Assembly: GCF_003576645.1 (NCBI RefSeq) | Contig: NC_044930.1 | Location: 1,374,172-1,438,171, forward strand | From: Ipomoea triloba | Taxonomy: Eukaryota; Streptophyta; Magnoliopsida; Solanales; Convolvulaceae | Direction: 5' to 3' | DNA: 64,000 bases | In this document: piece after piece, positions 1 through 12,800 of the stretch | Layout: each line of letters starts with the position of its first letter | Numbering within the stretch: the stretch's first letter is position 1 | The notes under the pieces: model-generated | Database searches by the model: none | What the model saw: the letters and a program-made list of their open reading frames with translations, nothing else | What the model was told of the DNA's origin: nothing | Translations under genes and position numbers: made by a program

Positions 1-433
1 CAAAAAAGTCAAAAGTGTCTTTCGAAATCGTGATCATTTTATACTTTACACTTGCAGATTTTGGTGGATATTCTAATTTTACACATTGTGATTATTCATG
101 GAATCATTAAGAGCTTTCTTAATAGTAGTTTTTTAAGAATTTGTTTTGACATTATTATTATTATTGATTTGGAAAAGAGAGGGGGTTTGACATTAAAAAA
201 AATTATAATGGTGTGGATTTTTTCTTTTTTTTTTTCTAATTTAAGTAAGTTTCACCAAAAAAAAATAACAAAAAAAGTAAATGATTTCAATAGCGTCTAG
301 GCTTTTTTGTAAATTAAAGTACAAGATAAGTAGATAACTATCATATCTTCGTTTTTTTTTTTACTAGGAGTCTTAGCTTGCGGATGATAAAAAGAAAAAA
401 ATATTATGGCATATATAATTGGGAGGACGGTGA

Positions 434-649
434 ATGATTTGCCGTCACTGGAAGAGCGGCCGCAATCCGGCTTTGATTCGCCGGAGAATGCAAGCGAAGA
501 TCTTGCGTTTGACGCCTCCTCTCACCGGAGTGACGAACGGGAAATCTGCGGCGTTGCACCGCCGGAGTAAGGACGACGGAGTGCCGGTGCACAATTTCTC
601 CATTGCTTTTTTCTATCTGCGTTGCTGCCCTCAATTAAAATGGAGATAA
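434..649 (+). CDS. Unrecognised short ORF, 71 aa (peptide copy 1)
   Basis: The open frame starts at ATG 434 and ends at TAA 649. I do not recognise it. Its residues 7-36 (bases 452-541) align without gaps to a frame at 3360-3449, with 16 of 30 residues identical. Identity is densest in the block ILRLxPPxTGVTNG. In the last 15 codons most base differences between the two copies are silent third-position changes, which is why I take this frame as a real or formerly real coding frame. The ORF could be the last exon of a larger gene, a short precursor, or a relic. No signal peptide is visible in the 71 residues, and the true start is unknown. Confidence 0.35.
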   Translation: MICRHWKSGRNPALIRRRMQAKILRLTPPLTGVTNGKSAALHRRSKDDGVPVHNFSIAFFYLRCCPQLKWR

Positions 650-887
650 TAATGAAGATATTGCCGGTGATATATATATATATATATATATAGGCATATT
701 CTTACATGCCATAATTTCCAGGAAATTGCAGCGGGACGGGAGTGATATGATGGCCGTGATGTTTAATTTGAGTTGGTTGACTTGTGTTTCATTCTCTGAA
801 ATTATTGAAAGCAAGGATTGATGGAGACTTCAAGCCATAAAGCTAAAGCCACGTACCTTCAAAATTATGGCTTTTATTTTTGTTTGA

Positions 888-890
<3 letters not shown>

Positions 891-933
<43 letters not shown>
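891..933. repeat. (AT)n microsatellite
   Basis: About 21 uninterrupted TA dinucleotides. A direct repeat containing the core ctaaagccacgtaccttcaa lies on both sides (about 842-861 and 961-980), so the tract sits between two copies of a short duplicated sequence. Confidence 0.9.
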
Positions 934-936
<3 letters not shown>

Positions 937-2234
937 TGCAGATGGGACATAAACCCATAAACCTAAAGCCACGTACCTTCAAAAAAAAAAGTCTACCATT
1001 TTACAAAGTAATTACATGCATGCATGTTTTACCACCAAATCATCCCAATTCAACCCTAATCACATCACAAAAATTTACTCAGCATTTATTAATAGCAGCC
1101 TGACCTAAGTTGGTCACACAGTTGACTTGAGTTTTAAGGTCAATTCTCCATACATTCTGAACAATCTATTGACTTTCATAGTTTGAACTAATCAGTTATG
1201 GACAAATTAGTTAGGTACAAATTTCTCTAGTTAGTAAAAAAATAATTCATTAGCAGACATCTTATATATTGAATCAAATTTTTATCTGTAATTGGTATGA
1301 GACGCATCGATTTTGGTTAATGATAAAATATTATTACCCCAAATTAAACTAGTACTAGTCAAATCCTAATTGAGTTTATCCACAGCACAAACATCAATTA
1401 ATCATGTGTATATAAGATCGATATTCATAGGATATAGTATTGTGCGTGTATAATAGTTATTAAAATAATAATGGCAGATGTCAACAACTATGAATAGGTG
1501 CTAGCTAATTGAAAGGGAAATATATCACAGATCGATTTGCATGTTTCCAGATAGTTTCTCTATAAATTAAAGAAACGTCAATGTTTATTTGCAATATTTA
1601 ATTTAATGTTATATATAAAACTTATTGATTTAAAAACTACATTAAAAGGACCATTAAAACTAAAAGGAGTTATTTAAAAATTGTAATGTGATAAATATAT
1701 TTGTAGTAAATTAAAATAATATATTTCCTAGGTGTACGTGAATGGTACACCTAAGTGGGAGACAAAAGAAGTATATTCATTTCATTTGACTGTTTCCCAT
1801 TAAGTTAACGTATCATTATTGGCTTTAATTATTTTTATTTGCATATATTATATATAGACGTTTGATAGGGATATATCATATATGGAACTATTGCTTGTTT
1901 ACTTTTTATTGCAAAAGGAAGCCACACATGAAATTATTGGGAAGACCATTTGGTCTATCATGTCAACACGTTTAAACAACTTATAAATTAAATGAAAATG
2001 CATTGACAAATTAAATTATTGCACTCTTACTTATAAGAGATGTGATATGGTAACTCTAATCGAATTGATATGGTAGTTGACTTGGTAAACAATTATAATC
2101 ATAAGGTTCCAACTTTAACTCCTTGTGAGAAGATGAGCTGTTTATTGGATGTCGTTTATTATTTGAATTAGTCGGATATTAGCATTCTAGATTGATTTAC
2201 TTTTTTTATGGCCAGTTTTAGATGACACCATTTT

Positions 2235-2236
<2 letters not shown>

Positions 2237-2299
<63 letters not shown>

Positions 2300-2350
2300 T
2301 GTATGTATGTATGTATCTATGTATGTATGTATGTATATGTATGTATATAT
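2237..2350. repeat. Compound (AT)n(ATGT)n microsatellite
   Basis: About 17 AT units run straight into about 19 ATGT units, with one ATCT interruption. The Met-Tyr-Val-Cys open frame starting at 2275 is only a translation of this repeat. Confidence 0.95.
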
Positions 2351-2526
2351 GTCAGCTCAAATGTGGTCATGTCTTAACGTGCGGCTGCAAATTATTAGGT
2401 AGAAAAGTACCAATAGTGTTAGAAAACGCACAACAAAGAAATGCATCAATGCACCAAAAAATCTTTTTGGTGTAGTGTAATGACACGTAGACTGCTTTAA
2501 TACAGACGAAGGTACGCTCAGTTTAA

Positions 2527-3070
2527 GGAAAAAGATTCAAATTAGTCGTTAAACTACACGCAAAAGTGAAATTGGGTCATCCAACGCAAAAAAAAATAAA
2601 ATTACAATTAATGCCTTAAACTGTCCATAATTATGTCATTCAACTAAATTTAACATGTTTCTTAGGTTATCGCTAACGTGACGGTCATCATATTAAAAAA
2701 TTATTTTTTTTAATTTATTTTATTAATTTTAAATAAAATATTTTTTTAAAACAAAAAAGAAAAGAAAAGAAAAGAAAGGAAACCCCCACCCCATATCCAT
2801 CTTCGTCTCCGCGAAAAAAACTCGATCTCTTTGCCTCTAGCCGGTAGACGAAGCATTAACTTTGTCTCCCAGCCAGAGATAAAGATATATGGGGAGGGGG
2901 TGGGGGGTTTATTGGGATAGTTTTCACCTTAGCAATGATATGAGTATTTAGTCAAATTGCATAATTTTGAACAATCCAGAGATTTAACTGTATTTATTTA
3001 TTTTTAGTTGTATGACCAAATTTTACTTTTGGACGTAATTGGCCGGATGACTAATTTGAACATTTTTCCC
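2527..3070. mobile_element. Mutator-like miniature element, 0.54 kb
   Basis: The two ends are imperfect inverted copies of about 55 bp. The left end reads ttcaaattagtc and then aaaagtgaaattgggtcatc; the right end reads the same on the reverse strand (ttcaaattagtc, then aaaagtaaaatttggtca). The interior carries a C-rich block (2780-2800) facing a G-rich block (2890-2908) that can pair with it, giving a nested hairpin. No transposase frame is present, so it is non-autonomous. A target-site duplication could not be fixed. Confidence 0.6.
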
Positions 3071-3320
3071 TCAATTTTATTGCTATTAGTACATGACATC
3101 CATGCATGCATGCATATCAACAATTTGTGATATCACTATCAATCTTTGGTGACATGAAGATTATGGCTGTTTCATAAGCCAAACATCAACTCCACTATAT
3201 GACTATAATAACTGTGGAGATACATATACATATATAAGCACATTCAATCAAGTGAAAAAACAGCATTATATATATATATATATAGGATAGGGTTTTTGGT
3301 GCATGCATGGGCTTACGTAG

Positions 3321-3452
3321 CTTCATATCGATGGCGGCGGAGGAGGAGAACCACCTCGGAAGAGCGCTTTAAAACCATTTATGATTTTACAGAGAAAAGG
3401 GCGAAGGATTCTGCGCTTGATGTCTCCTCGGACTGGAGTCACAAATGGATAA
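3321..3452 (+). pseudogene. Second copy of the ILRL-TGVTNG peptide frame
   Basis: The frame is open from 3321 (after a TAG) to TAA at 3450-3452. Bases 3360-3449 align codon for codon with 452-541; both are exactly 90 nt. In copy 1 the frame continues past VTNG, but here it stops directly after it. The bases after the stop, in the same frame, still resemble copy 1 (LPLH here, VPVH there, then a shared FS), so the stop may be a disabling mutation. No in-frame ATG lies near the start of the open stretch. It may be a broken gene or an exon with an upstream start I cannot place. Confidence 0.35.
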
Positions 3453-4738
3453 TTCTTATTGGGGTTGCCCTTGCACGATCCATTTCTTGATTTCTCCATT
3501 ATATTGCAAGTAGCTAGAGTTCCTTTTCACTGTTTTAATTCAAATTTCTATCCGACAAGGAAAGAGAAGGTGGAGAGAGAGAGAGAGCTGTATATGCTAG
3601 CTGCTGTCGTCAAGCATGCATGCATATATATATATATATATATATGATTGTTAATGTATGTAGAGGTGAGACCGTGAGAGAGAAACTGGTAGGTTATTTC
3701 CCAGAAAGTGCAAAATGCATGGGATATATCGTTTCTGCGTGTTGAAGTGACTGAGAATAGACATGTTTATGTTAGCCAGCTGGGAGATAATTATGGAGTG
3801 GTTTTGCAGTTTAAAAAAGCAATTAATTAAGGTTAGAAAGTGACACATGTTAAAGAGTTATACAAATTAATTAAAGTCTAAGAACATATTGGTGTCGAGT
3901 TTAAATTTATCTCACAATGCTAGTATTGGACGAAGTATGCAAAAGAAAGTGACACACTAAAATCTGTAAGTACTTTTGTTGTAAATATTTAATTTTTTGC
4001 TTTTTTGAAGCTTTAATTATTTGCTAAATTTGTAGGTATTTTTCTGTTTCTTTGTACTGATAGGAGAGATCGATTTATACTTTAAAAATAGAGTGAGATT
4101 TCTGAAAATAATTAAAAGAATGTGTGTTTAGGTTTCATGATCTTGGGAGGACCATTTTGTCATCAATGACACCAGCCTGGATCCCAACGTACGTGCACTT
4201 GTGTCGTGTGAGACCGTCTGATCTATTTGGATTCACACATAGCTTACAAGAAAGTCTTAAACTACATTTATATCCAGTAGGGATAATCCACGTTGACTTA
4301 AAATTCGATCAATTCCTAATGCAAATTAAACAAAGTTGTACAAAAACGACGTTAAATGCATGCCAATACGCACCTCAACAATCGACCAATTTAATCTCTC
4401 TACTTTAAAAAGTGAAGCATTAAAGACAATAGATGACGCGGTGTTGATATCATCTCTGTTATATTATCATACTTACGTACCAACTCATATATTGTTGGGA
4501 TAAGGATCAAATAGACCTTCAAACTATACCTCATTGTGCAATTAGGCATTTCAACTTCAAAAAGCTCCAATTACACCCTCAAACTTGTTATTTTGGAGCA
4601 AATAAACCCTCGAACTTATTTGTGACCTGTAATAGCATGCCAAATATATTTTCGACGAACCTCCAATCACATTTCGGCGCCCAAATCGAAAAATCAACCA
4701 CCGGCGCCGGTCGCGTCCGACCGGAGAACGTTCACAAT

Positions 4739-4850
4739 TTACATACTGAATGTTCACAATTTAAGTTGTAAATATTCAATATGTAAATTATATATTTTGA
4801 ATACGAGTTCACTTTGCAAGATGGATTCGTGTCCGTGATGTAACTATGGG
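4739..4850. mobile_element. MITE fragment (relative of the element at 41767-41983)
   Basis: Repeats of tgttcacaattta and atatgtaaatta followed by aagatggattcgtgtccgtgat match the right half of the complete element at 41767-41983. Only one end is recognisable. The bases just upstream (4500-4735) look like an older dispersed repeat with phrases such as caaatagaccttcaaact. Confidence 0.5.
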
Positions 4851-6639
4851 TCATAAATAATGACACCAGGCGAGCCAGGAAGTCCAACATGTCCCGCCAT
4901 GTAGAGAGACCGCGACTATTATACATATGTTTCATCAATTCCTACCGCAAACAAAGTTGCACCAAATTAAAGTTGCCGACATGTTGGTAACAACATCTAT
5001 CAAACCCAACGAAATCAATTCATTAAATTAGCTAGCTTCAACGTTCAAAAACAGAGTCAAATCGAGACGACTTAAAATATAGACTACATAAATCATGCGT
5101 ATTTAAAACAAAATAGAATTTAAGATTTTTCTTTCACATCCAATTAGCATTAAACGTCATGGATTGCACATCATGAATTCAATTCGATCGGTGGAGATCA
5201 GAGTCCAATTAATATATTCAATTAATATCTGTATGTTTCCTAACCTAAAAACTTTTGGCTTCTACAATTAGCTAATGCTATCAACTAGATAAACACACTA
5301 ACTCAATTAACTAATACATAATAGTTATTAGCTAACAGCTATTTACCAAACACATCTATTGTTGTTTCGTTTCTTTTCTAAATATGGGGGAGGTGAAAAA
5401 ATAATAAAAGATAGAAAATTTGGGTTTTTCTCAAGTTGTGGGAAAAATACGAATGGTTATTGGGTAGGGAATTGGTCTGTTCTTTATCACATATTCAGCT
5501 ATAAATATATAAACAGCAAATTTCTTTTATAAATAAAGGCTATCACTATTGGGCTTCCCATATGGCCCCAATAGATCTTTAACCTTAGCAAACACGGGCA
5601 CACGGCCCAGTAAACTGTCAGCATCTAACGGTTACCGGTGTTTCCCGGGAAAGCTAACGGCCAGCCTACACCAGCTTTGAACTAACGCACAGTTCATGAA
5701 ATATTGAAATCTACACCTGAAACGTGTCTTTCCTTCATTGGCCATATGTTTTAGGACAGATTTTTTGTTTTGTTTTGTTTTTTTCTTTTTTTTTTGGTTT
5801 TTTCATAAGTCTAAATATATACTCTTAGCAATATTGGAAAAAAAAGATCAATGTTCGAATCTTATGCAACAGTAGTGTGGGAATTATGTCTAAAGTGAGA
5901 TGTAAATGCTCTGTAAACCTATGAACTAAACACACCCTTAATCTTCTTCCCCAAACAATTAGTCTGTAATATAGATTTAGTCATTAAATTCTTAATAAAG
6001 TAACAAATTTGACCGCTTTAATAAAATCATAATTTAAAAAAAAAAATATTTTCAAATATTTTGTTCTTAGATTTTTTAAAAATTGTTTGAATTTAACTCA
6101 ATTTAGTACAAGTCAGGTGTTGAGCAGTATACCAGTCCAAGTCATTTGTCTACAAAGTTGTTACAGAAACCAACTAACCAACTAGAAAAACAGCATTTAA
6201 AAAGGGACACTTCCATTTTTTTAGGCAACAAGTCAAATAAAAGTACAATAAAAACATTTTCGTGTGTCATTTAGTCAATGGATAATTGATAAATTAAGAA
6301 ATAATCTTTGGAATAATTACAGAAAATTAACAAAAGGTCAAACATAAGCATTGTGTGCAAACCAGAAAAACCCAGAAAACTCTGCTGTTCTTCTGTTACT
6401 GATTCATTTTTGGACTCAATCCAGAACAACAGGAAATGGAAAGCTGGAACAGCTGTCCTGAAACAATCATATCGGTTTCTCTGCGCTGTGGTCTGTGAGT
6501 TTGATATGTTCAAGGAAAACACCCATGTTTTAACATATCCATCCACCCTGGTGGCCTCGTATCAGATGATCTTGTCTCTGCCGCCTATCCTTCTTCTGTA
6601 TTGAGATCTGTGATTCTGCAGTCTTATTAAACCCCTCTG

Positions 6640-6830
6640 TTTCAATCTTGGGTACTCTTCAAAATCACTCCTTTTTGTGAATTTCATCACTTTGCATCCT
6701 TATTTTGATCAAACCTCCTTTCTGCAATCTTGGGTCATCCTCTTTTGTCTGTGCTCCCACTGGGTATTCTTCAAAATCACTCCTTTTTATTGAATTCCAT
6801 AACTTTGCATCCTTGTTTTGATCAAAGTCT
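6640..6830. repeat. Tandem duplication in the leader of the START-domain gene
   Basis: Two copies of about 70 bp, period about 112 bp, sharing cttcaaaatcactccttttt and ctttgcatcc-tt-ttttgatcaaa (about 6650-6717 and 6762-6828). They lie between the likely 5' leader region (around 6560-6640) and the first coding exon at 7150, so they are either in the 5'-UTR or in a 5'-UTR intron. A 3' splice site (ttcag) at about 7106 just before the coding exon supports a leader intron. Confidence 0.65.
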
Positions 6831-7149
6831 TATGTTTTGTATGGAATTTTGGTAGTAAATTGACAGTTTTGATTGATTCTTGAACAAAATCTGGGGATTG
6901 CATATTAGCTCTGTGTTCTTGATTTATGAAGTTAGTTAAGTTTAATGAAGCTAGTAGGCGAACTGTTTGTTTCTTGTTTCTTTGTAATGTACATTAATCT
7001 AGAAAGTTTTATGTATTTGTTATTGATTAGTTGTTGTACTTGTGTTCTTTTGTTTCATATATCTAATCAAATTAGTGTTTATGTTTCTCTATTTTGTATG
7101 TTCAGAGCTATAGGCAGGCACAGTTTTTGTGTTGCTCTGAGGTGGAAAA

Positions 7150-9808
7150 ATGGGGGAGAAGGGAAACATTTCTGAGTACAGAAGTAGGCTCGATAAGACC
7201 TTGTCGTGTCGTGATCTTGTAAACGAGGAGGCACTTAAGGGCCTCGTTAGGAATCAAATCCTAAGCTCGTCGAATTTTGAGATGGAAGGTTTGTGTGTCA
7301 ATGTTGTGCTGTAGTTCTTAAGGAAATTGCGTGTGAAATGAAGACTAAGCACAAAGATATGTGTGGTTTAATTTCCAGGCTGTATAGACAATGTAGTGGA
7401 AAGAAGAACCGAGGAATTAGGAAACACACTTGACATGTTGAGAAGTGCCTCGTTGAGTGATGGCGATAAGTCAAAATCTGGTGATGTATCGTATGGTGGT
7501 TGGAAAGTAAGCTATCTGTCATATTTGCTGAAAAAAAAAGAGTTTTTCTTGTTCTTGATTTTGCCCCATGCTGCAATGTTCTTTGATTCAAATGTTGCAT
7601 TGCTGCACAAAGAATTTACGAGAAACAAAGAGATCTCTAGTCATTACTTGTTGGATCGCCTTATTTTTGCAGGTTAAGCAGGATTCAGAAGAGTTTCGGG
7701 TTATGTATAGAGAAGGACCAGAAGGGACTCCTTTTCATACACTCTTAGTTGAAGGCTATGTAGATGGTCCAATTGATGTTTGTAAGTTAAGCTGAAACTT
7801 TCGACTCTCTTAATACTTGTTTGCTGCAAAGTGGTGACTCGAGGTTGCCACGAGAAGTTGGTTCTTGACTGCTCTATGTTGCAGGTATGTGCATCTCGTG
7901 GGAGGCCGATCTCTACAAGAAATGGTAAGAATTACACGCCTGTGATATATAACTGCATTATGGGTTATAAAGATCATATTTTTCTGTTATACATTTCTGT
8001 CAGGTGGCCTCAGACTACCGTTCCATGTTTCAAGATCGCTTACTCTCAGTGTTTACAGAAGGTCAGAATCGGTGAACAGATATCTTTAGTAAGGTACGCT
8101 TTCCCCTTTAAGAGAAGTATTCGTTTATTTTGCCTGGCCCGTAAATTTTGTAATGTGAATCTACTTTCTGGAAGAAAGGATGAAGCTTTCATGGCCACTG
8201 TCAACGAGGGAGGCTCTCGTGCACTATTTTGAATTCGACTACTTTCAAGATGGTCTGATTGTTGTGCTCCTGAACTCGGTAAAACTATGAACACATATGA
8301 CTTTCCCCCGATATATAGGGTGTAAAACCTCGTTATTGTATTTGATTCCAGATCTCCGACTTGGAAAATGTTGATACTAGTACTCGTGGATTCGCCCGAG
8401 AAGGAATCCCTGATGCTCGTGATTTAGTGAGAATCGATGTGGTGGGCGGTTTAGCTCTGCAGAAAGTTACTGCCAACAGAAGCTACTTCCGGTTAGTTTG
8501 GCCTGTTTTCTGCAAATAGTTTTACCATTGCATTTGCATAGCCTGTGTTGTTTTTTTTTTGAATACTATTGACTCTGTTACAATATAGTATCTGTTCATA
8601 GCCTGTGTTGTTATAAAGCTTCTTGTTGATATAAAATGTTGCAGAACAATTGCCAACATGGATATAAAACTGGATTTTGTCCCTCCTGCATTCATCAATT
8701 TTGTCTCGAGGCAGCTTATAGGTAGCGGGTTCAAGCTTTATAAGAAGGTCTGATCTGTTCGGGTTTATGATTTATATGTTCTTCTGAGAATTAAGTTTGT
8801 TCTTCAGCATTTCCTGGCAATGCTTATTATCGTGTTGCAGGAAGTGGCTTCTGTTTGCAGAGGCGATGAAGATTTTAGCGAGGCGTTAAAGGGTGTGCAG
8901 TACAAGCGAATCCGGGAAGCTCTCTATTCGGATTGTAACGCTAATGGGGATATAGAAGCGGAAGGCGTGAAGACAAACAACGATATGCAGACAAGCGATA
9001 CAGACGAAAATGAAATCCAGGAAGAGGAGGTTCGCGATTGTGTTCATCATTCACCATCTGAGGACAGAAACATTTGTGGTGAGATTGAGGAAGTCGATGA
9101 GGAAGATGGTGGAAAGGCGGGGACTGTTGATTCCCCGAGGAATCAAATCGTACAGGGAGGAGGCTCCACCACTCGAAACAAGAAGATAGCCATTAGCCCC
9201 GAGGTTCAGCAAGCTCTGGCAACACTGGAAAAGGCTATTTCTTTCATCCGCGAAAATGGATGCAACTCAAATTTCAAATCTATGTGCAGAAGCAACATAG
9301 AAGATTCAAAATTCTCGGGATTTAACCAAATTCGCATGAATGGCATTGCGACTACTACTGAAATATCGAGAAAGGAATCAGTAGAGATTACCTCGTACGA
9401 GCATAGGATTAGCTCCTGCAGTCATAGTTCCAGGTAAATATAGTCTGCTACACAGCTTGATTTCGACAAAACACCATAGGATATGTCTTGTTTGTTACAC
9501 TTTCTGAGTTTCTGCACTTTTCCAGGCGTACGAGTTCTAGTTTGTGCACAAAGGAAACGAGCCATAATAAGATAGCACCGGTGTCACCAGATGCTTATGT
9601 TGCCAACCCTAACAAGCCTCACCATACCGATTCAAATTCCTGTGGAGATCACAAAGCAGCAGAGACAATTTTGGAGAATATAGAGAAGAACAATAATCTG
9701 ACAGCTTCTCATGTAAATCACATCAAAGAAGATAGAACTGGTAAAAGAAAAACCAGAAAGCTTTCATATTGTTGCTATAGTTTACTTTCTAGGCAGATTT
9801 CGACTTAA
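7150..9808 (+). CDS. START-domain lipid-binding protein, 574 aa, ten coding exons
   Basis: Exons assembled from GT/AG borders: 7150-7288, 7379-7506, 7673-7781, 7885-7924, 8004-8093, 8179-8278, 8352-8491, 8645-8747, 8841-9433, 9526-9808. They join in frame to 575 codons including stop. Residues about 85-285 form a START (StAR-related lipid transfer) domain. Visible blocks are EFRVMYREGPEGTPFHTLL, WEADLYKKWWPQ, MKLSWPLSTREALVHYFEF and NFVSRQLIGSGFKLY. Plants annotate this subfamily as polyketide cyclase/dehydrase and lipid transport superfamily proteins. The first 80 residues are helical and charged. The C-terminal 290 residues are acidic, low complexity and probably disordered. No membrane segment is seen. 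The lipid ligand is unknown, and the family assignment rests on conserved blocks only. The gene runs tail to tail with the PPR gene, with only 60 bp between the stop codons. Confidence 0.85.
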
Positions 9809-9868
9809 GAATTAGCGACTCTGGTTTAACCATAACAGTTTCATGAAAATATAGAAAACGAATAACAT

Positions 9869-12800
9869 TCAAATTGATAATTTTCTCATCCTTTTAAGAT
9901 GTGACTTTTTCTGTAATACATATTGTGCTAAACCCCGTTTCCCTTCCCTGTTGAGACCATAAAAAACTGTTCGGAAATTAACTGCACTGGGAACAATCCC
10001 AGTGTTCATCATTTCAGAAATAAGTTGGAGGGCTTCTTCAGACTTACCTATCCTACAAAGACAAGATATGAAGATTGAATACGTTTTAAAATCGGGGAAA
10101 GGACCGTTCTGCTTTATATGCTGAAAAACGCTCCATGCATCAGTAACGTTCCCCGTGTTTATATAGCCGCGTAAGAGTGCAGAGTAAGTAACAAGCGTTG
10201 GTTCACAACCCGACTCTTTCATCTCCTCGAGGCATGCCAAGACCTTCTCGATTTGTTTCTCCTTGAAGTAGTAGACTATCAAAGACGTATATGTATGTAT
10301 AGTAGGCTGGATGCCGAGCTGTTTCATGGATTCTATTTTTGCCAATGCTGTTTTTAAGTCTCCCTTTTGCAGAAGTCCATGAATTATGCTTCCATGTGTG
10401 TACTGAGCTAGGGTGTGCTGATCATCATCAAATTCGGCAATCAATCCTAAAGCCTCTTCCAACCTCCCCACTCGACAAAGGGACCGGACATACAAGGAAT
10501 AACTCAAAGGAATGCTGAAACCGGTTTTCTGTAAGGATTCGATACAGCTTCTGGCATCGCCTAATTTTCCAGCTTCACATAGACAATCGAGGTAGGCTTC
10601 AGCTAACTCTTTATCGGGTCTGCAATCCATTTCAATCATCTCGTGGAATAGCTTTATTGCTTCATCAATGTTCCTACCTTTCTTTCCACAAAGGCATATG
10701 ATCAGAAACTTATATGTAGTTTCAGTAGGTCTGTGATCGCCATCTTTCATCTCTCGAAAAGTTCTGAGAGCGATGTCTGTGAGGCCTGTTCGACCATATT
10801 GCATTATCATGATTGTCCACGTATTACACGTTATCAAGCAGCGTTTTCTCCTCATTTCATAAAAGAGGCTTCTCATCTCTTTAAAGTCTTTGGCTTGTCC
10901 CGCAATCTTGATTGCCATGTGGTAGGATTCTGTTGTGTGTCTGTAACCAGAACGCTTCCCCGCCCATGAGAAAAAGCGTAACGCTATACCAGAATGCAGT
11001 CTGGAGTTACGCAAGATCTCAGTTACAAGTTCTGGTGTAAATCGTATACTGCATTTCTCCAATTGTTCGTTTACAAAACACCAATCCATGGAGGACGACA
11101 GAATTTGACTGATCTCGCAAACACCATGTTGATGACAGGATTTCGATGCTGGCCCTAATTCTGCTGTGTTCAATTCGACACGAGCCTCTAGCAGACTGGA
11201 TACCCCCTGCATCTGTTCTATCTCTTTAAGCTTATTCATCTCTCCTTTCCTCCTCAAATAAGATGTAACCTGTTGGAAGATATCATCTCCAGGTTCCATT
11301 TTAGAGTCCTTCATCTCCTTCATGAATTTCAGAATATCATTGGTCCCAGAAACTTTAAGAAGCTCCTTGATGAATATGCTATAAGATTTCCTACTTGGGC
11401 TAATACCTTTCTCCTTCATGCTCTTGAATACCCCCCAAGCTTCAGACACACAGTTTTGGCGAATGTAACCAGCAATAACAGCAGTGAACGCCATACAATC
11501 CAATCGAACTCCTCTCTCCATCATCTCGTGATAGAGGTCCACACCTTTCTGAAACTCGTTTGCCCTGAAAAGGCGCTGCATCAAAGCAGTATAGGTAGCT
11601 GTTGTGGGTAAATGTCCTGATTCTTTAACGCTTTGCATTAGATCAAGTGCTTTCGAAAGCTCATTTCTGCTCAAGAATGCACAAACTATAATCTTGTAAA
11701 GATTCTCATTACCTGCACTTCTTTTCTTCATGATATCAACAATCTCCAATGCATCGTTAATCCTGTCTGCCTTGCACAGTCCATTCACCAACGCCTCAAA
11801 ATTTTCGGAGTCAAGGCTTACGTTTTTCTTCATCATTTCGCGAATCAATTCTAACGCTTCTCGAATCCTACCTGCATTGCAGAGATTCCTAAGCATGAAA
11901 CCATAGACTTCATGTTCTGAGATTTCTAAAGTGCTCATCATATCATCGCAAATCCTGTGAGCTGCAACGCTATCTCCAGAAACCGCCAAGCATTTAAGTA
12001 ACTTTTTAAACAACCGCTCATCCAACACCATGCCTTGGTGGCTCATCTCCTTGTAGAATTCAAGTGCAATGTCTGCCTTTCCTGCATTACAAAGTGCATT
12101 CAACATAAGTTTATGCGCCAATGTGTCTGGTTCGGGGCCATTTTTCTTCATCTTCTCGAAGACTAACAGGGCTTTGCCAATTAACTTCGCGTGCCCACAA
12201 TGGGAGATGATAATGCTCCATGTCTTAAGATTATGCTCACAAGAATTGTTCTCCATTTCCTCCAACAATTTATCAACCAGACCAAAATCCTTCGCCTCTG
12301 CAGCCATGTAAATCATCACATTATATGTCTCAGTACTGTGACTAAACCCTTCCACTGATTTCACCCAATTGAAGAACCTCAAAGCCAAATGAGGAACCTT
12401 GAAGCACCTCTTCAGTACCATCTCAACAATTCCCTGAGTATACTCCAAGCTCGCATTTTTCAACCTCTCTTCCATAGACACAGCATCATTTTCGTCCCTA
12501 ACAATTTCAGTAATCTTATGAACAATCGGGCTAACGTCTAATGCACCCAAAACACCCATTTGCTTATCATTTGAAGAGAGAAATTCCTCATTCTCCTCGG
12601 CATTTCCACAAACATCGAGTGTGCAAGCTGCTTTTTGTACAATGTCCCCCACGTTCTCAGGCTGGGTTCTTCCTGGTAATGTGAACCCAGATTGCTTTTC
12701 AACCTTTCTCACATTCCCTGACTCCAAAATATCCCGGATTTCATTGAAGAGCGAATTAAGATTATGGGCTTCACTCTCTCTGGTTTTCTTGGATTTCTGA

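Larger units (their letters stand above)
1..6340. other. Gene-poor 5' flank
   Basis: No multi-exon gene could be assembled here on either strand. The stretch is very AT-rich and holds (AT)n tracts, a Mutator-like miniature element (2527-3070), two short related coding fragments (434-541 and 3321-3452, listed separately), a partial MITE (4739-4850) and a partial tRNA-type SINE head around 2055-2130. A direct repeat (cctaaagccacgtaccttcaa core, about 837-862 and 953-981) flanks the (AT)n tract at 891-933. The part from about 5550 to 5720 is less AT-rich but has no open frame worth calling. Confidence 0.6.

Noticed and set aside
2275..2475. Open frame with repeated MYVCMYVC
   Set aside because: It is a translation of the ATGT microsatellite.
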